Shown in pieces: positions 35,218 through 47,602 of a DNA stretch of 64,000 bases. The notes under the pieces were generated by a model. That model saw nothing but the letters and a program-made list of their open reading frames with translations, did no database searches and had not been told where the DNA came from. The position numbers and the translations under genes are program-made. The stretch is taken from the NCBI RefSeq assembly GCF_022539505.1, contig NC_061508.1, positions 345,725,484 through 345,789,483 of the forward strand, written 5' to 3'. Within the stretch, counting starts at the first letter, position 1. Each line of letters opens with the position of its first letter. This DNA comes from Lolium rigidum. Its lineage: Eukaryota > Streptophyta > Magnoliopsida > Poales > Poaceae.

Positions 35218-35747
35218 AGAATTTGCGAGAGAAGTATGTGGCAGTAGGATGTCTGAAACCTAAATTAATAGCGGAACAAAACATTAATTCAGGTGTTTGC
35301 TATTAATCCTAACGTCGATTCGAATGGCGAGAGGAGGTTAAGGATTACCTTCAGACCGGAGACCATGGCATTGGTACTGGATGATTCCGCCATTGGATGC
35401 GCTGTAGAGTTGGGGGCTGCGCGGTCGAGATCTGGGATGCAGGTGGCCGTGAGTTGGAACTGCTCAGGCGGCGATTTGGGGATCTGAGTTTGCTTTCTCA
35501 GACGGAGGTCGCAGGTTACCGTTTGGAGGGGCAGCTAGGTCGATCTTACTCGTGTTTTTATGGTAGAGACCGATGTGATGCCATCGGCTCTTTTGGGAGA
35601 TCGTTTGACTTTGACTATTGGCAAAAAGTTGACTGGAAATACTTCTTCATTAATAAAAGGAGGGTTTTTTACAATGAAGAGCCGATTGCTCAAGAAAGGG
35701 GGAACAAAAGAAGAGCCGATTGCTCGCGTACTACTGATCCTACTTTA

Positions 35748-36241
35748 CTAATCCTCGCTGCCCTCGTCATCGGCGTCGTAGCTGCCGCCGGCGCTGCTTC
35801 CGGAGAACTCCTCGTCACTGCTGCCCCAGCCTTCGGCCGGAGCTTCTTCCTCTTCGTCATCATCGTCATCTTCACTGTCCGCCCAAGCGCGGAAGCGCTT
35901 CGCCGGCGGGTACCCAGCGGAGGAGGAGGAGTCGTCTTCCTCCTCTTCTTCCTCGTTCCTCCTCTTCCTCCTCGTCTTCCTCTTCCTCCTCCTTATCGGA
36001 GGAAGTGGGGTTCCTCCAGGAGTGGAGGTCATCCTCGCTCTCGCTCTCCGGTTCCCCTTCAATGAGGAACCGGAGGTCGCCCTCCCCATCGGGCCGGGGG
36101 CATGTCGCCATCTGATCCGACAAGGGCTTCTGGTGGGCCATCTGACATGAAGTCAAAGTCCCACTCTGGCTCTGACATCAGCTCACTCGAGGAAGAAGAT
36201 TGGAAAGAGAGGCCGGAGGAGACGGAGGAAGAAGAAGACAT
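35748..36241 (-). pseudogene. Antisense acidic Ser/Asp/Glu-rich ORF in element 5
   Basis: Begins MSSSSSVSSGLSFQ at 36241 and ends in a TAG at 35748-35750. The coding sense needs two frame changes (near 36120 and 35990) to link the N-terminal Ser-rich part, the EEEEEDEEEEE run, and a convincing C-terminal part with YPPAKRFRAWADSEDDDDD. It may be the first exon of the PMD gene or a separate antisense protein. The low-complexity codon runs make chance frames possible, but the minus sense is the coherent one. Confidence 0.5.
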
Positions 36242-36536
36242 TGCTACAGGGAAAGAGGGCTTTTCGGTGCCGATAGCTAGAACAGAGGAGGGGGATGAAA
36301 AAGTGAATCAGTCGGCACAGTTAAATAAGGGGGAGCCTAATGGAGATTTAATGCCATTGCAGTTTCCAAGGAAGTGGTGCTAAAGCTATCAAATTTTGCA
36401 GAGAAGTTGAGAAGGCAAGGCATCATGATGAAGAATACTGCGACGGTTCTGTTCTGCCACGACATGACCCGACGAAGAAAAGCAGAGTGATTTTGGAATT
36501 ATCAATTCCAAAACCAGGGGGGCATGTGTTATCACC

Positions 36537-37684
36537 AGAATTTGACCGAGTCAGAGGTGGGCCGCGATCAAGATGGGCTTGAAGAATATACATGGAAGAA
36601 TATATGTGAATCGGCCTTATATGCAAAGTTTGGGCTAGTTTGCCCGTGTATCTGTAATATAGTAGATTACGTGTCGGTTAGTTAGAGTTTGGCTCGTGCA
36701 CGGTTGGGATTATTCCCACGTTAGAAAGTCTACGGACTATAAATATGTATCTAGGGTTTATGAAATAAACAACAATCACGTTCACCACAAACCAATCTAG
36801 GCGCATCGCCAACTCCCTTGTCTCGAGGTTTTCTTCCGGGTAAGCATCATGCTGCCTAGATCGCATCTTGCGATCTAGGCAGTACAAGTTTATTCATTGT
36901 TCATGCGTTGCTCGTATCGAAGCCTTTTTGATGGCGAGCAACGTAGTTATCTTAGATGTGTTAGGGTTAGCATTGTTCTTCGTATCATATGCTATCGTCG
37001 TGCAACCCTTAGACATCTAGCCGCCCTTACGCCTATCTTAGGCGTAGGGGCGGCACCCCGCTTGATCATTATTTAGTAGATCCGATCCGTTATGGTTGCT
37101 CCTTGTGCTTCAAGGATTAGTTTAATATCTGCATAGTTAGGCCTTACAAAGGGTTGAAGGATCCAGCGGCGCGTAGGATGTAGTTTGCTAGCCCTAGACA
37201 GGATGTTCGGGGATCAACCTCGTGTTGGTTTTTAGGCCTTGTCTAGGATCGGCTTACGATCACCGTGCGCGGCCGCGAGGCTCAATCACGAGTAGGATGT
37301 TCCGATTATGCGGTGAAAACCCTAAATCGTCGTAGATCGTTTTAGCTTTATCTTGATCAAGCAGGACCACCATATATTCGTACACCTCGTGCGAATCATG
37401 GGTGGATCGGCTCTTTGAGCCGATTCACGAGACAACCCGAGAGCCGATCGAGGCTCGTATTTAATGTTTACGTGTATGTCATGCAGAAACTAAGCGAGGC
37501 ATCTCCATCACCTTCCCGACCGGGTATAGGTCAGGTGGCACGCCCTTGCACCAGCATCGGACGTGCGTGCCAGAGTCTTTGCGGGCCGTCGCTCGGAGGG
37601 ACCAGGGCCAGCCGCAGCCCTAAGTTGCTCCCGGCTCTCCTGTGTTGCCCGTCGCTGCTCGCCGGTGGGTTTCTGACCGCAACA
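36537..37684 (+). repeat. 3' LTR of element 5
   Basis: Starts TGTTATCACCAGAATTTGACC after the CCAGGGGGGCATG tract and ends CTGACCGCAACA before GTATC. Differs from the 5' LTR by few substitutions and small indels. Confidence 0.9.
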
Positions 37685-37745
37685 GTATCAACTTATCTAA
37701 ATAAAGTCTCTTGTAAAGAGAAAAAGGCATAACACTAACACCGGC

Positions 37746-39901
37746 TCACAAATCACATAGAGCAGTTTTAACATAGTTATTCTTAATAGAACAAGGAATA
37801 GTAGGTATACCTGGGTCGCCCAACTTCTTTGGAACTTTGCCATTGGAAGAGTAATTAGCAAGCATAGTGGAAATCTCCTCATTAGGAATTTTCCTTTTGT
37901 TAGTGACAATATCTTTCATATACTTTGAATAAGGTGGCATTTTAATAGCATCAGTCAAAGGGATTTGCAAGAATAAAGGTTTCATCCAATCGCAAAATTT
38001 ATTATAGTGTTCTTCTTCCTTTGATTTTAGTTTCTTAGCAGGAAAAGGCATTTGCTTTTGAACCCAAGGTTCTCTTTCATTACCATGTTTCTTAGCAATA
38101 AAATCTTCTTTAGTATACTTTTTATTTTTAGCATGCTTTTCGGGTTCATCTTCAACTTCTTCTTTATCAGAAGCATCATTCTTATCATTATCATTATCAT
38201 GTTCATTACCACTTTCAGTTTCAGCATCAGAAATAGAAATACTATTAGGATCATTAACAGGTTTAGAGGATTCTACAAAAAAATTATGTTTCTTCTTCTT
38301 TTTCTTAGAAGGAGCACTAGGTTCAATTCGTTGAGAATCTTGTTCAGCTCTTTTGGGATGCCCTTCAGGATATAGAGGATCCTGGGTAGAGACACCGCCT
38401 CTAGTTGTTACTTCATAAGCATGTTTCTCTTTAGAATTATTTTTTAACAAGTCATTTTGCACTTTAGTGAGTTGATCAATTTGAGTTTGAACCATTTGAA
38501 AATGTTTAACAAGCATCTTAACATCATTGGAGGTTCTCTCCACAATATCATGCAAATTGCTAATAGCTTGAGAATTTTCCATTAGATGATTCTCTACTCT
38601 CATATTAAAATTTGCTTGCTTAACAATATAATTATCAAACTCATCTAAGCATTGAGCAGGAGGTTTTGAATACGGAATATCTTCCCTAGTAAAGCGTTGA
38701 AGGGAGTTTACCTCAATCATGGATGAAGGGGGAATTATCTCACATATATCTTCTATGGGGGGTAAATTCTTCACATCTTCAGATTTAATACCTTTCTCCT
38801 TAAGAGACTTCTTGGCTTCCCTCATATCTTCATCATTTAATTTAATCAAACCCCTCTTCTTCAATATTTATGTTGGAGTTGGTTCAGGTGTAGTCCAATC
38901 ATCATGATTCCGGCCTATTTTAGCCAATAATTCTTCAGCTTCGTGCTGAGTTCTTTTCCGAAAACACAACCAAGCACAACTATCCAAATATGCTCTAGAC
39001 TCAACGGTTAGTCCACTATAAAATATATCAAGTAAATCATGCTTTTCCAAATCATGTCCGAGTCGAGCTCGATAAGAGAGCAAAATCTTGCCCAAGCTTC
39101 TGGCAATTTCTCGCCATCTTCCTGGTCAAAGCTATAAATTTTCTGTAAAGCAGCATGTTGAGCACTAGCAGGAAAGTATTTCCGAAAGAAAACATTAAGC
39201 AAATTATTATACCAGGTTTTAGCATCATCCTTTAATGAGAAAGGAAAAAATTTAGCAACGAAATAAGTACGCATCTTGACATCATCAGAAAACAAGCTAC
39301 TCATAGAAGAAAGTACATTCATGTGTTCTACAGCACTTTCCTTTTCAGTACCACAAAAGGGTGTTTTCTCAACAATAGCTATATGAGATAGATCAAGAGA
39401 AAAATCATAATCTTTATCCTTAATGCATATAGGAGATGTCGCAAATTTAGGATCAGGAGACAGCTTATATCTAACAGTATATTGTGCGAGAAACTTTTTA
39501 GTTTTTCTTGCATCAGCAGTAGCATTACATCTATTAATAAAATCATCATTAAGCTCCACATAATCCTCATCAGGATCATCACTATAATCAAGTTCAGGTG
39601 AATTAACAGGTGTAGCAGCATTTTCATTAGGAGTTTCAGCATTTTCAATTTGTCTAGACCTAGCAATTGTAGCATCTAGAAAAGATCCCAATGAACCACT
39701 ATCATCAAGCACAGCAGAAACATTATCAATATTATGAGAATTTTCAGATTCAGCAGAAGTACCAGCAAGTGAAGCTTGCGGTGGTGAAACAAGTTAACTT
39801 ATCACAGATGGTGAATCAAGAGCAGCAGAGGTACTCAGAGTTGTACCTTTTCTTGTAGTGGATGGTAATATGGCGACTTTAGGATCGCGAGATTTACCCA
39901 T
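37746..39901 (-). pseudogene. Element 4 gag and start of protease
   Basis: Start ATG at 39899-39901 (MGKSRDPKVAILPS). The capsid part has FPFSLKDDAKTWYNNLL and FFRKYFPASAQHAALQKI. A frame change near 39050 leads to the stretch GLTVESRAYLDSCAW. A long charged region follows (37746-38864) with a KKKKKK stretch and acidic DNDNDKNDASDKEE, then GIPTIPCSIKNNYVKTALCDL, the protease N-terminus. Frame changes near 39790 and 39050 and a stop near 38865 break it. Element 5 interrupts it right after ALCDL. Confidence 0.75.
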
Positions 39902-39988
39902 GATGGAGAATTTGCAGCGAACAATATCAATCCAAGTGAACCTCCAAATAAAGCTATCCTCCCCGGCAACGGCGCCAAAAAATAGTCT

Positions 39989-41380
39989 TGATAACCCACA
40001 AGTATAGGGGATCGCAACAGTCTTCGCGGGAAGTAAAACCCAATTTATTGATTCGACACAAGGGGAGACAAAGAATACTTGAAAGCCTTAACGACGAAGT
40101 CGTCAATTCAGCCGCACTGGAAACAGACTTGCTCGCAAGAGTTTATCAAGTAGTAACGAGTTTATAGCGATAGCAGTAGTGAAATAACAAGCAGCAGAGT
40201 AACAAAGACAGCGAGTAGTGATTATAGTAAATAGCAGGATTAAAATACTGTAGGCACAGGGATGGATGAAGCGCGTTGCATGGATGAGAGAAACTCATGT
40301 AACAATCAAAGCAGTGCATTTGCGGATAAAAATAAAGCGGTGTCCAAGTACAAAGCAATCCATAGGCATGTGTTCCGTATATAGTCGTACGTGCTCGCAA
40401 TGAGAAACTTGCACAACATCTTTTGTCCTACCAGCCGGTGGCAGCCGGGCCTCTAGGGAATCTACTGGATATTAAGGTACTCCTTTTAATAGAGTACCGG
40501 AGCAAAGCATTAACACTCTGTGAAGACATGTGATCCTCACATCACCGCCTTCCCCTCCGGTTGTCCCGATTTCGGGGCCTCGGGTTCCGGACAGCGACAT
40601 GTGTATACAACTTGCAGGTAAGATCATTAAACAATGCATATCATGATGAAATAATAACATGTTCAGATCGGAGATCATGGCACTCGGGCCCTAGTGACAA
40701 GCATTAAGCATAACAAGTTGCAACAATATCATCAAAGTACCAATTACGGACACTAGGCACTATGCCCTAACAATCTTATGCTATTACATGACCAATCTCA
40801 TCCAATCCCTACCATCCCCTTCAGCCTACAGCGGGGGAATTACTCACACATGGATGGGGGAAACATTGCTGGTCGATGGAGAGGCATCGGTGGTGATGAT
40901 GGCGATGATCTCCTCCAATTCCCCGTCCCGGCGGAGTGCCAGAACGGAGTTTCTGGTCCCCGAGACGGAGTTTCGCGATGTGGCGGCATTCTGGAGGGTT
41001 TCTGGCAACTTCGACTTCGTTTCTCGCGTTTTTAGATCGAAACCTTTAAGTAGTCCAGAGGAGGGCGTCGGAGGCCAGCCGAGAGGGCCACACACTAGGG
41101 CGGCGCGCCCCCCTCCTAGGCCGCGCCGGCCTAGTGTGTGGGGCCCTCGGGCCTCCACCTGGCTTGCCCTTCTGGCTCCGTGAGTCTTCTGGTAAAATAG
41201 GCCCTTTGGTATAAATTCCGAGGATTTTCCCGAAAGTTGAATTTCTGCACAAAAACAAGACACCAGAGCAATTCTGCTGAAAACAGCGTTAGTCCGTGTT
41301 AGTTGTATCCAAAATACACAAATTAGAGGCAAAACAATAGCAAAAGTGTTCGGGAAAGTAGATACGTTTTGGACGTATCA
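39989..41380 (-). repeat. 5' LTR of element 4
   Basis: Matches 24038-25439. It abuts the tRNA-Asp primer site (39960-39977) with an 11-base spacer and is followed by GCAAC. Confidence 0.9.
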
Positions 41381-41385
41381 GCAAC

Positions 41386-43590
41386 ACAAAGGAAGATTAA
41401 GTTTCAGCGGTTGCTTTCAACTTGTAACATGTATATCTCATGGATATTGTCAACATAAAGTAATATAATAAGTGCAATAAGCAAGTATGTAGGAATCAAT
41501 GCACAGTTAACACAAGTGTTTGCTTCTAAGACAGAAAGAAGTAGGTGAACTGACTCAACATAAAAGTAGAAGAATGGCCCTTCGCAGAGGGAAGCATGGA
41601 TTGCTATATTTGTGCTAGAGCTTTTATTTTGAAAACATAAAGAGAGCATAAAAGTAAAGTTTTGAGAGGTGTTTGTTGTTTTGAACGAATGGTAGTGGGC
41701 ACTCTAACCCCCTTGCCAGACAGACCTTCAAAGAGCGGCTCCCATGAATTTTTTTGTTTTTGGGTGGCACTCCTTCCAACCTTTGCTTTCACAAACCATG
41801 GCTAACCGAATCCTCGGGTGCCTGCCAACAATCTCATACCATGAAGGAGTGCCTTTTTATTTTAGTTTTATTTAGATGACACTCCTCCCCACCTTTGCTT
41901 TCTCAAGCCATGGCTAACCGAATCCTCGGGTGCCGTCCAACAATCACATACCATGGAGGAGAGTCTATTTTTTGTAAAATTATGAAGGTTAATTAATTTG
42001 GGACTGGGAACCCCATTGCCAGCTCTTTTTCCAAAATTATTGGATAAGCGGATGAAGCCACTAGTCCATTGGTGAAAGTTGCCCAACAAGATTGAAAGAT
42101 AAACACCACATACTTCCTCATGAGCTATAAAACATTGACACAAATAAGAGGTAATAACTTTTGAAGTGTTTAAAGATAGCACTCAAGCAATTTAATTACT
42201 TTGGAATGGCAGAGAAATACCATGTAGTAGGTAGGTATGGTGGACACAAATGGCATAGTTATTGGCTCAAGGATTTGGATGCACGAGAATTATTCCCTCT
42301 CAATACAAGGCTTAGGCTAGCAAGGTTATTTGAAGCAAACACAAGTATGAACCGGTACAGCAAAACGCACATAAAAACATATTGCAAGCATTATAAGACT
42401 CTACACCGTCTTCCTTGTTGTTCAAACCCTTACTAGAAAATATCTAGACCTTAGAGAGACCAATCATGCAAACCAAATTTTAGCAAGCTCTATGTATTTC
42501 TTCACTAATAGGTGCAAAGTATATGATGCAATAGCTTAAACATGATCTATATGAGCACAACAATTGCCAAGTATCAAATTATTCAAGACATTCTACAAAT
42601 TACCACATGTAGCATTTCCCGTTTCCAACCATACAACAATTAACGAAGCAGTTTCAACCTTCGCCATGAACATTATGAGTAAAGCTAAGGACATATTTGT
42701 CCATATGCAACAGCGGAGCGTGTCTCTCTCCCACACAATGAATGCTAGGATCCAACTTTATTCAAACAAACAAAAACAAAAACATACAGACGCTCCAAGT
42801 AAAGCACATAAGATGTGATGGAATAAAAATATAATTTCACTAGAGGAACCTGATAATGTTGTCGATGAAGAAGGGGATGTCTTGGGCATCCCCAAGCTTA
42901 GATGCTTGAGTCTTCTTGAAATATGCAGGGATGAACCACCGGGGCATCCCCAAGCTTAGAGCTTTCACTCTCCTTGATCATATTGTATCATCCTCCTCTC
43001 TTGATCCTTGAAAACTTCCTCCACACCAAACTCAAAACAACTCATTAGAAGGTTAGTGCATAATCAAAATTCACATGTTCAGAGGTGACATAATCATTCT
43101 TAACACTTCTGGACATTGCACAAAGCTACTGAAAGTTAATGGAATAAAGAAATCCATCAAACATAGCAAAATAGACAATGCGAAATAAAAGGCAGAATCT
43201 GTCAAAACAGAACAGTCCGTAAAGACGGATTTTTTAGGTGCACCATACTTGCTCAAATGAAAATGCTCAAATTGAATGAAAGTTGCGTACATATCTGAGG
43301 ATTACTCACGTAAATTTGCCGATTTTTCTGAGTTACCTACAGAGACTACTGCTCAAATTCGTGACAGCAAGAAATCTGTTTCTGCGCAGTAATCCAAATC
43401 TAGTATGAACCTTACTATCAAAGACTTTACTTGGCACAACAATGCAATAAAATAAAGATAAGGAGAGGTTGCTACAGTAGTAACAACTTCCAAGACTCAA
43501 ATATAAAATAAAGTGCAGAAGTAAAATCATGGGTTGTCTCCCATAAGCGCTTTTCTTTAACGCCTTTCAGCTAGGCGCAGAAAGTGTGAA
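41386..43590 (-). other. Element 3 non-coding 3' region, proximal part
   Basis: Inverse match to 14593-16900 of element 2. It holds the post-stop hairpins (43529-43577) and a GGGGATG...CATCCCC hairpin near 42873-42892, with CCCCAAGCTTAGA motifs repeated near 42889 and 42948. No supported gene. Confidence 0.75.
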
Positions 43591-44280
43591 TCAAGTAACA
43601 TCAAGAGATGAAGCATCAACATCATAATTTGTTATAATGATAGAATCAAAAGGTAACCTCATTCTCTTTCTAGGGAAGTGTTCCATACCTTTCTTGAGAG
43701 GAAATTGATATTTAATATTACCTTCCTTCATATCAATAATAGCACCAACAGTTCGAAGAAAAGGTTTTCCCAATATAATGGGACAAGATGCATTGCATTC
43801 AATATCCAACACAACAAAATCAACAGGGACAAGGTTATTGTTAACCATAATGCGAACATTATCAATCCTCCCCAAAGGTTTCTTTGTAGAATTATCAGCA
43901 AGATTAACATCCAAATAACAATTTTTCAATGGTGGCAAGTCAAGCATGTTATAGATTTTCCTAGGCATAACGGAAATACTTGCACCAAGATCACATAAAG
44001 CATTACAATCAAAGTCATTGACCTTCATCTTAATGTTGGGCTCCCAACCATCTTCTAACTTCCTAGGAATAGAAGTTTCACGATTTAGTTTCTCTTCTCT
44101 AGCTTTAATGAGAGCATTTGTAATATGTTTTGTAAAGGCCAAATTTATAGCACTAGCATTAGGACTTTTAGCAAGTTTTTGTAAGAACTTTATAACTTCA
44201 GAGATGTGACAATCATCAAAATCTAAACCATTATGATCTAAAGCAATGGGATCATTGTCCCTAATATTGGAAAAATTTCA
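43591..44280 (-). CDS. Element 3 retropepsin-like protease ORF
   Basis: Close relative of 13910-14592. Contains CDLGASISVMP and ILGKPFLRTVGAIID. The annotated ATG frame starts at 44142, but the frame is open upstream to about 44270, overlapping the gag end in the -1 frame exactly as in element 2. No reverse transcriptase follows. Confidence 0.72.
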
Positions 44281-45695
44281 GCAGTTTTATCACAAGCAGT
44301 TTCAGCAGTTTTAGCAGGTTCCGGCAGTTTTGCAGGCTTTGCATTAGAAGTGGAAACATTGCCAACACCAATTATTTTACCATTGATAGTAGGCGGTGTA
44401 GCAACATGTGAATCATTAGCATTACTAGTGGTGGTAATAGTCCAAACTTTAGCTACATTGTTATCTTTAGCATTTTCTTTTTTTCCCACCTAGCACGCAA
44501 TTCGGCCATCAATCTTATATTCTCATTAATTCTAACTTGGATGGCGTTTGCTGTAGCAAATGACTTAATATCTTTATTTTTATTAGGCATAACTTTAGAT
44601 TTCAAAAGATCAACATCAGCAGCAAGACTATCGACTTTAGAAGCAAGTATATCAATTTTCCCAAGCTTTTCTTCAACAGATTTGTTAAAAGCAGTTTGTG
44701 TACTAATAAATTCTTTAAGCATGGCTTCAAGTCCAGGGGGTGTATTCCTATTATTGTTTTAAGAATTCCCATAAGAGTTACCATAACCGTTACCATTATT
44801 ATAAGGATATGGCATATAGTTGTTACTAGAATTATTCCGATAAGCATTGTTGTTGAAATTATTATTTTTAATGAAGTTAAAATCAACATGTTCTTCTTGA
44901 GCAACCAATGAAGCTAACGGAACATTATTAGGATCAACATTAGTCCTACCATTCACAAGCATAGACATAATAGCATCAATCTTATCACTCAAGGAGGAGG
45001 TTTCTTCAACAGAATTTACCTTCTTACCTTGTGGAGCTCTTTCCGTGTGCCATTCAGAGTAATTAATCATCATATTATCAAGAAGATTTGTTGCGGCGCC
45101 TAGAGTGATGGACATAAAAGTACCTCCAGCAGCTGAATCCAATAGGTTCCGTGAAGAAAAATTCAATCCTGCATAATAGGTTCGGATGATCATCCAAGTA
45201 GTCAGTCCATGGGTTGGGCAATTTTTAACCAAAGATTTCATTCTTTCCCATGCTTGGGCAACATGCTCATTATCCAATTGCTTAAAATTCATTATGCTAC
45301 TTCTCAAAGATATAATTTTAGCAGGAGGATAATATCTACCAATGAAAGCATCCTTACATTTAGTCCATGAATCAATACTATTCTTAGGCAAAGATAGCAA
45401 CCAATCTTTAGCTCTTCCTCTTAATGAGAAAGGAAAAAAAATTAATTTTATAATATCACCATCTACATCCTTATACTTTTGCATTTCACATTGTTCAAGA
45501 AAATTATTAAGATGGGCAGCAGCATCATCAGAACTAACACCAAAAAATTGCTCTCTCATAACAAGATTTAGTAAAGCAGGTTTAATTTCAAAGAATTCTG
45601 CTTGTAGTAGCGAGGTGGAGCAATAGGTGTGCATAAGAAATCATTATTATTTGTGTTTGTGAAGTCACACAACTTAGTATTTTCAGGAGTACCCA
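44238..45695 (-). pseudogene. Element 3 gag, broken
   Basis: Starts near 45695 (same MGTPENTK start as element 2). A two-base insertion near 45605 shifts frame into the 291-codon capsid frame (44759-45634, with FPFSLRGRAKDWLLSLP). Stops and shifts near 44759 and 44480 separate the C-terminal coiled-coil and linker parts (44453-44722 and 44238-44489). Confidence 0.75.
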
Positions 45696-46030
45696 TTTTA
45701 GCAATAGTAAATAAAGCAAACTAGATAAAATAAATGCAAGTAGCTAATTTTTTTGTGTTTTTAATATGGAGAACGCAAACAAGATAATAAATAAAGTAAA
45801 GCTAGTAACTAATTTTTTTGTATTTTGATATGATGCAGCAAACAAAGTAGTAAATAAAAATAAAGCAAGACAAAAAAACAAAGTAAAGAGATTAGAAGTG
45901 GAGACTCCCCTTGCAGCGTGTCTTGATCTCCCCGGCAACGGCGCCAGAAAAAGTGATGTTGCCATGGGAGTTGGCAATCTTTGTGGTGTTACTTTTCTTC
46001 GATCCACGACAACGGCGCCAGAAAAAGTGC
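45696..46030 (-). other. Element 3 leader with duplicated primer-binding site
   Basis: AT-rich leader similar to 5640-5826 of element 1. The tRNA-Asp primer motif occurs twice: rc at 45927-45946 and at 46003-46020. The sequence aacggcgccagaaaaagtg repeats with a 74-bp period. Only the second abuts the LTR. Confidence 0.75.
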
Positions 46031-47597
46031 TGCTTGTGACGGTAAAGCACTCGTCCGTTGGGAACCCCAAGAGAAAGGTGTGATGCGTACAGCGGCAAGT
46101 TTTCCCTCAGTAAGAAACCAAGGTTATTGAACCAGTAGGAGCCAAGAAGCACGTTGAAGGTTGATGGCGGCGGAGTGTAGTGCGGCGCAACACCAGGGAT
46201 TCCGGCGATAACGTGGAACCTGCACAACACAACCAAAGTACTTTGCCCCAACTTAACAGTGAGGTTGTCAATCTCACCGGCTTGCTGTAACAAAGGATTA
46301 GATGTATAGTGTGGATGCTGATGTTTGCAGAAAACAGTAGAACGAGTATTGCGAGAGATTGTATTCGATGTAAAAGAATGGACCGGGGTCCACAGTTCAC
46401 TAGTGGTGTCTCTCCCATAAGAAATAGCATGTTGGGTGAACAAATTACAGTTGGGCAATTGACAAATAAAGATAGCATGACAATGCACATACATGTTATG
46501 ATGAATAGTGTGAAATTCAATTGGGCATTACGACAAAGTACATAGACCGATATCCAGCATGCATCTATGCCTAAAAAGTCCACCTTCAGGTTATCATCCG
46601 AACCCCTTCCAGTATTAAGTTACAAACAACAGACAATTGCATTAAGTATGGTGCGTAATGTAATCAACACATACATCCTTAGACATAGCATTGATGTTTT
46701 ATCCCTAGTGGCAACAGCACATCCACAACCTTAGAACTTTCTGTCACTGTCCCAGATTTAATTGGAGGCATGAACCCACTATCGAGCATAAATACTGGCC
46801 AGAGCCTCTACTAATAACGGAGAGCATGCAAGATCATAAACAACACATAGATGATAGATTGATAATCAACATAACATAGCATTCAATATTCATCGGATCC
46901 CAACAAACGCAACATGTAGCATTACAAATAGATGATCTTGATCATGTTAGGCAGCTCACAAGATCCGACAATGATAGCACAATTAGGAGAAGACGACCAT
47001 CTAGCTACTCGCTATGGACCCATAGTCCAGGGGTGAACTACTCACACATCACTCCGGAGGCGACCATGGCGGTGAAGAGTCCTCCGGGAGATGATTCCCC
47101 TCTCCGGCAGGGTGCCGGAGGCGATCTCCTGAATCCCCCGAGATGGGATTGGCGGCGGCGGCGTCTCTGGAAGGTTTTTCGTATCATGGCTCTCGGTACT
47201 GGGGTATTCGCGACGAAGACTTTAAGTATGCGGAAGGGCGGAGTCGGAGGGCTGACGAGGGGGCCACACGCTAGGGCCGCGCGGGCCCCCCTTGGGCCGC
47301 GCCGCCCTAGTGTGGCGGTGCCTTGTCGCCCCACTTCGTTTCCCTTTCGATCTTCTGGAAGCTTCGTGGAAAAATTAGCCCCTAGGCGTTGATTTCGTCC
47401 AATTCCGAGAATATTTCCTTACTAGGATTTCTGAAACCAAAAACAGCAGAAAACAAGAATCGGCTCTTCGGCATCTTGTTAATAGGTTAGTGCCGGAAAA
47501 TGCATAAATATGACATAAAGTATGTATAAAACATGTGAGTATCATCAATAAAGTAGCATGGAACATAAGAAATTATAGATACGTTTGAGACGTATCA
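46031..47597 (-). repeat. 5' LTR of element 3
   Basis: Matches 22167-23763 with indels; one deletion of about 25 bp lies near 46797. On the plus strand it ends with GAGACGTATCA, then GGGAC. Confidence 0.9.
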
Positions 47598-47602
47598 GGG
47601 AC

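Larger units (their letters stand above)
30061..37684 (+). mobile_element. LTR element 5, Gypsy with antisense plant-mobile-domain gene
   Basis: Flanked by GTATC (30056-30060 and 37685-37689). The LTRs at 30061-31217 and 36537-37684 (about 1.15 kb) are near-identical. The primer site region CGGCACGCCCGGTGGGA lies at about 31224-31240, a form common in plant Gypsy elements. The polypurine tract CCAGGGGGGCATG sits directly before 36537. The interior has a decayed, internally deleted gag on the plus strand, then about 4 kb of minus-strand coding remnants. No reverse transcriptase or integrase. Confidence 0.9.
24038..41380 (-). mobile_element. LTR element 4, non-autonomous Gypsy, hosting element 5
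   Basis: Flanked by GCAAC (24033-24037 and 41381-41385). The LTRs are 24038-25439 (3') and 39989-41380 (5'), about 1.4 kb. The polypurine tract (rc GCTAAGCTTGGGGGG) starts at 25440. The tRNA-Asp primer site (rc tccccggcaacggcgcca) is at 39960-39977. Without element 5 it is about 9.7 kb. It codes for gag, a protease part and an Athila-ORF1-like protein, with no reverse transcriptase or integrase. Confidence 0.9.
22167..47597 (-). mobile_element. LTR element 3, same family as 1 and 2, hosting elements 4 and 5
   Basis: TG...CA ends are flanked by GGGAC (22162-22166 and 47598-47602). The LTRs are 22167-23763 (3') and 46031-47597 (5'). The primer site for tRNA-Asp (rc CGACAACGGCGCCA) precedes the 5' LTR, and the polypurine tract (rc GCATCCCCAAGCTTAG) follows 23763. 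Without element 4 the body is about 8.1 kb. It encodes broken gag and a protease-like ORF, with no reverse transcriptase or integrase. Confidence 0.9.

Noticed and set aside
38027..38375. Ile/Leu/Phe/Met-rich ORFs resembling membrane proteins
   Set aside because: They are antisense or shifted frames of the Lys/Asp/Asn-rich gag of element 4, which yields hydrophobic codons.
39960..39977. tRNA-Asp-like sequence as a tRNA gene
   Set aside because: Only the 18-base 3' end complement is present, next to an LTR. It is a primer-binding site.
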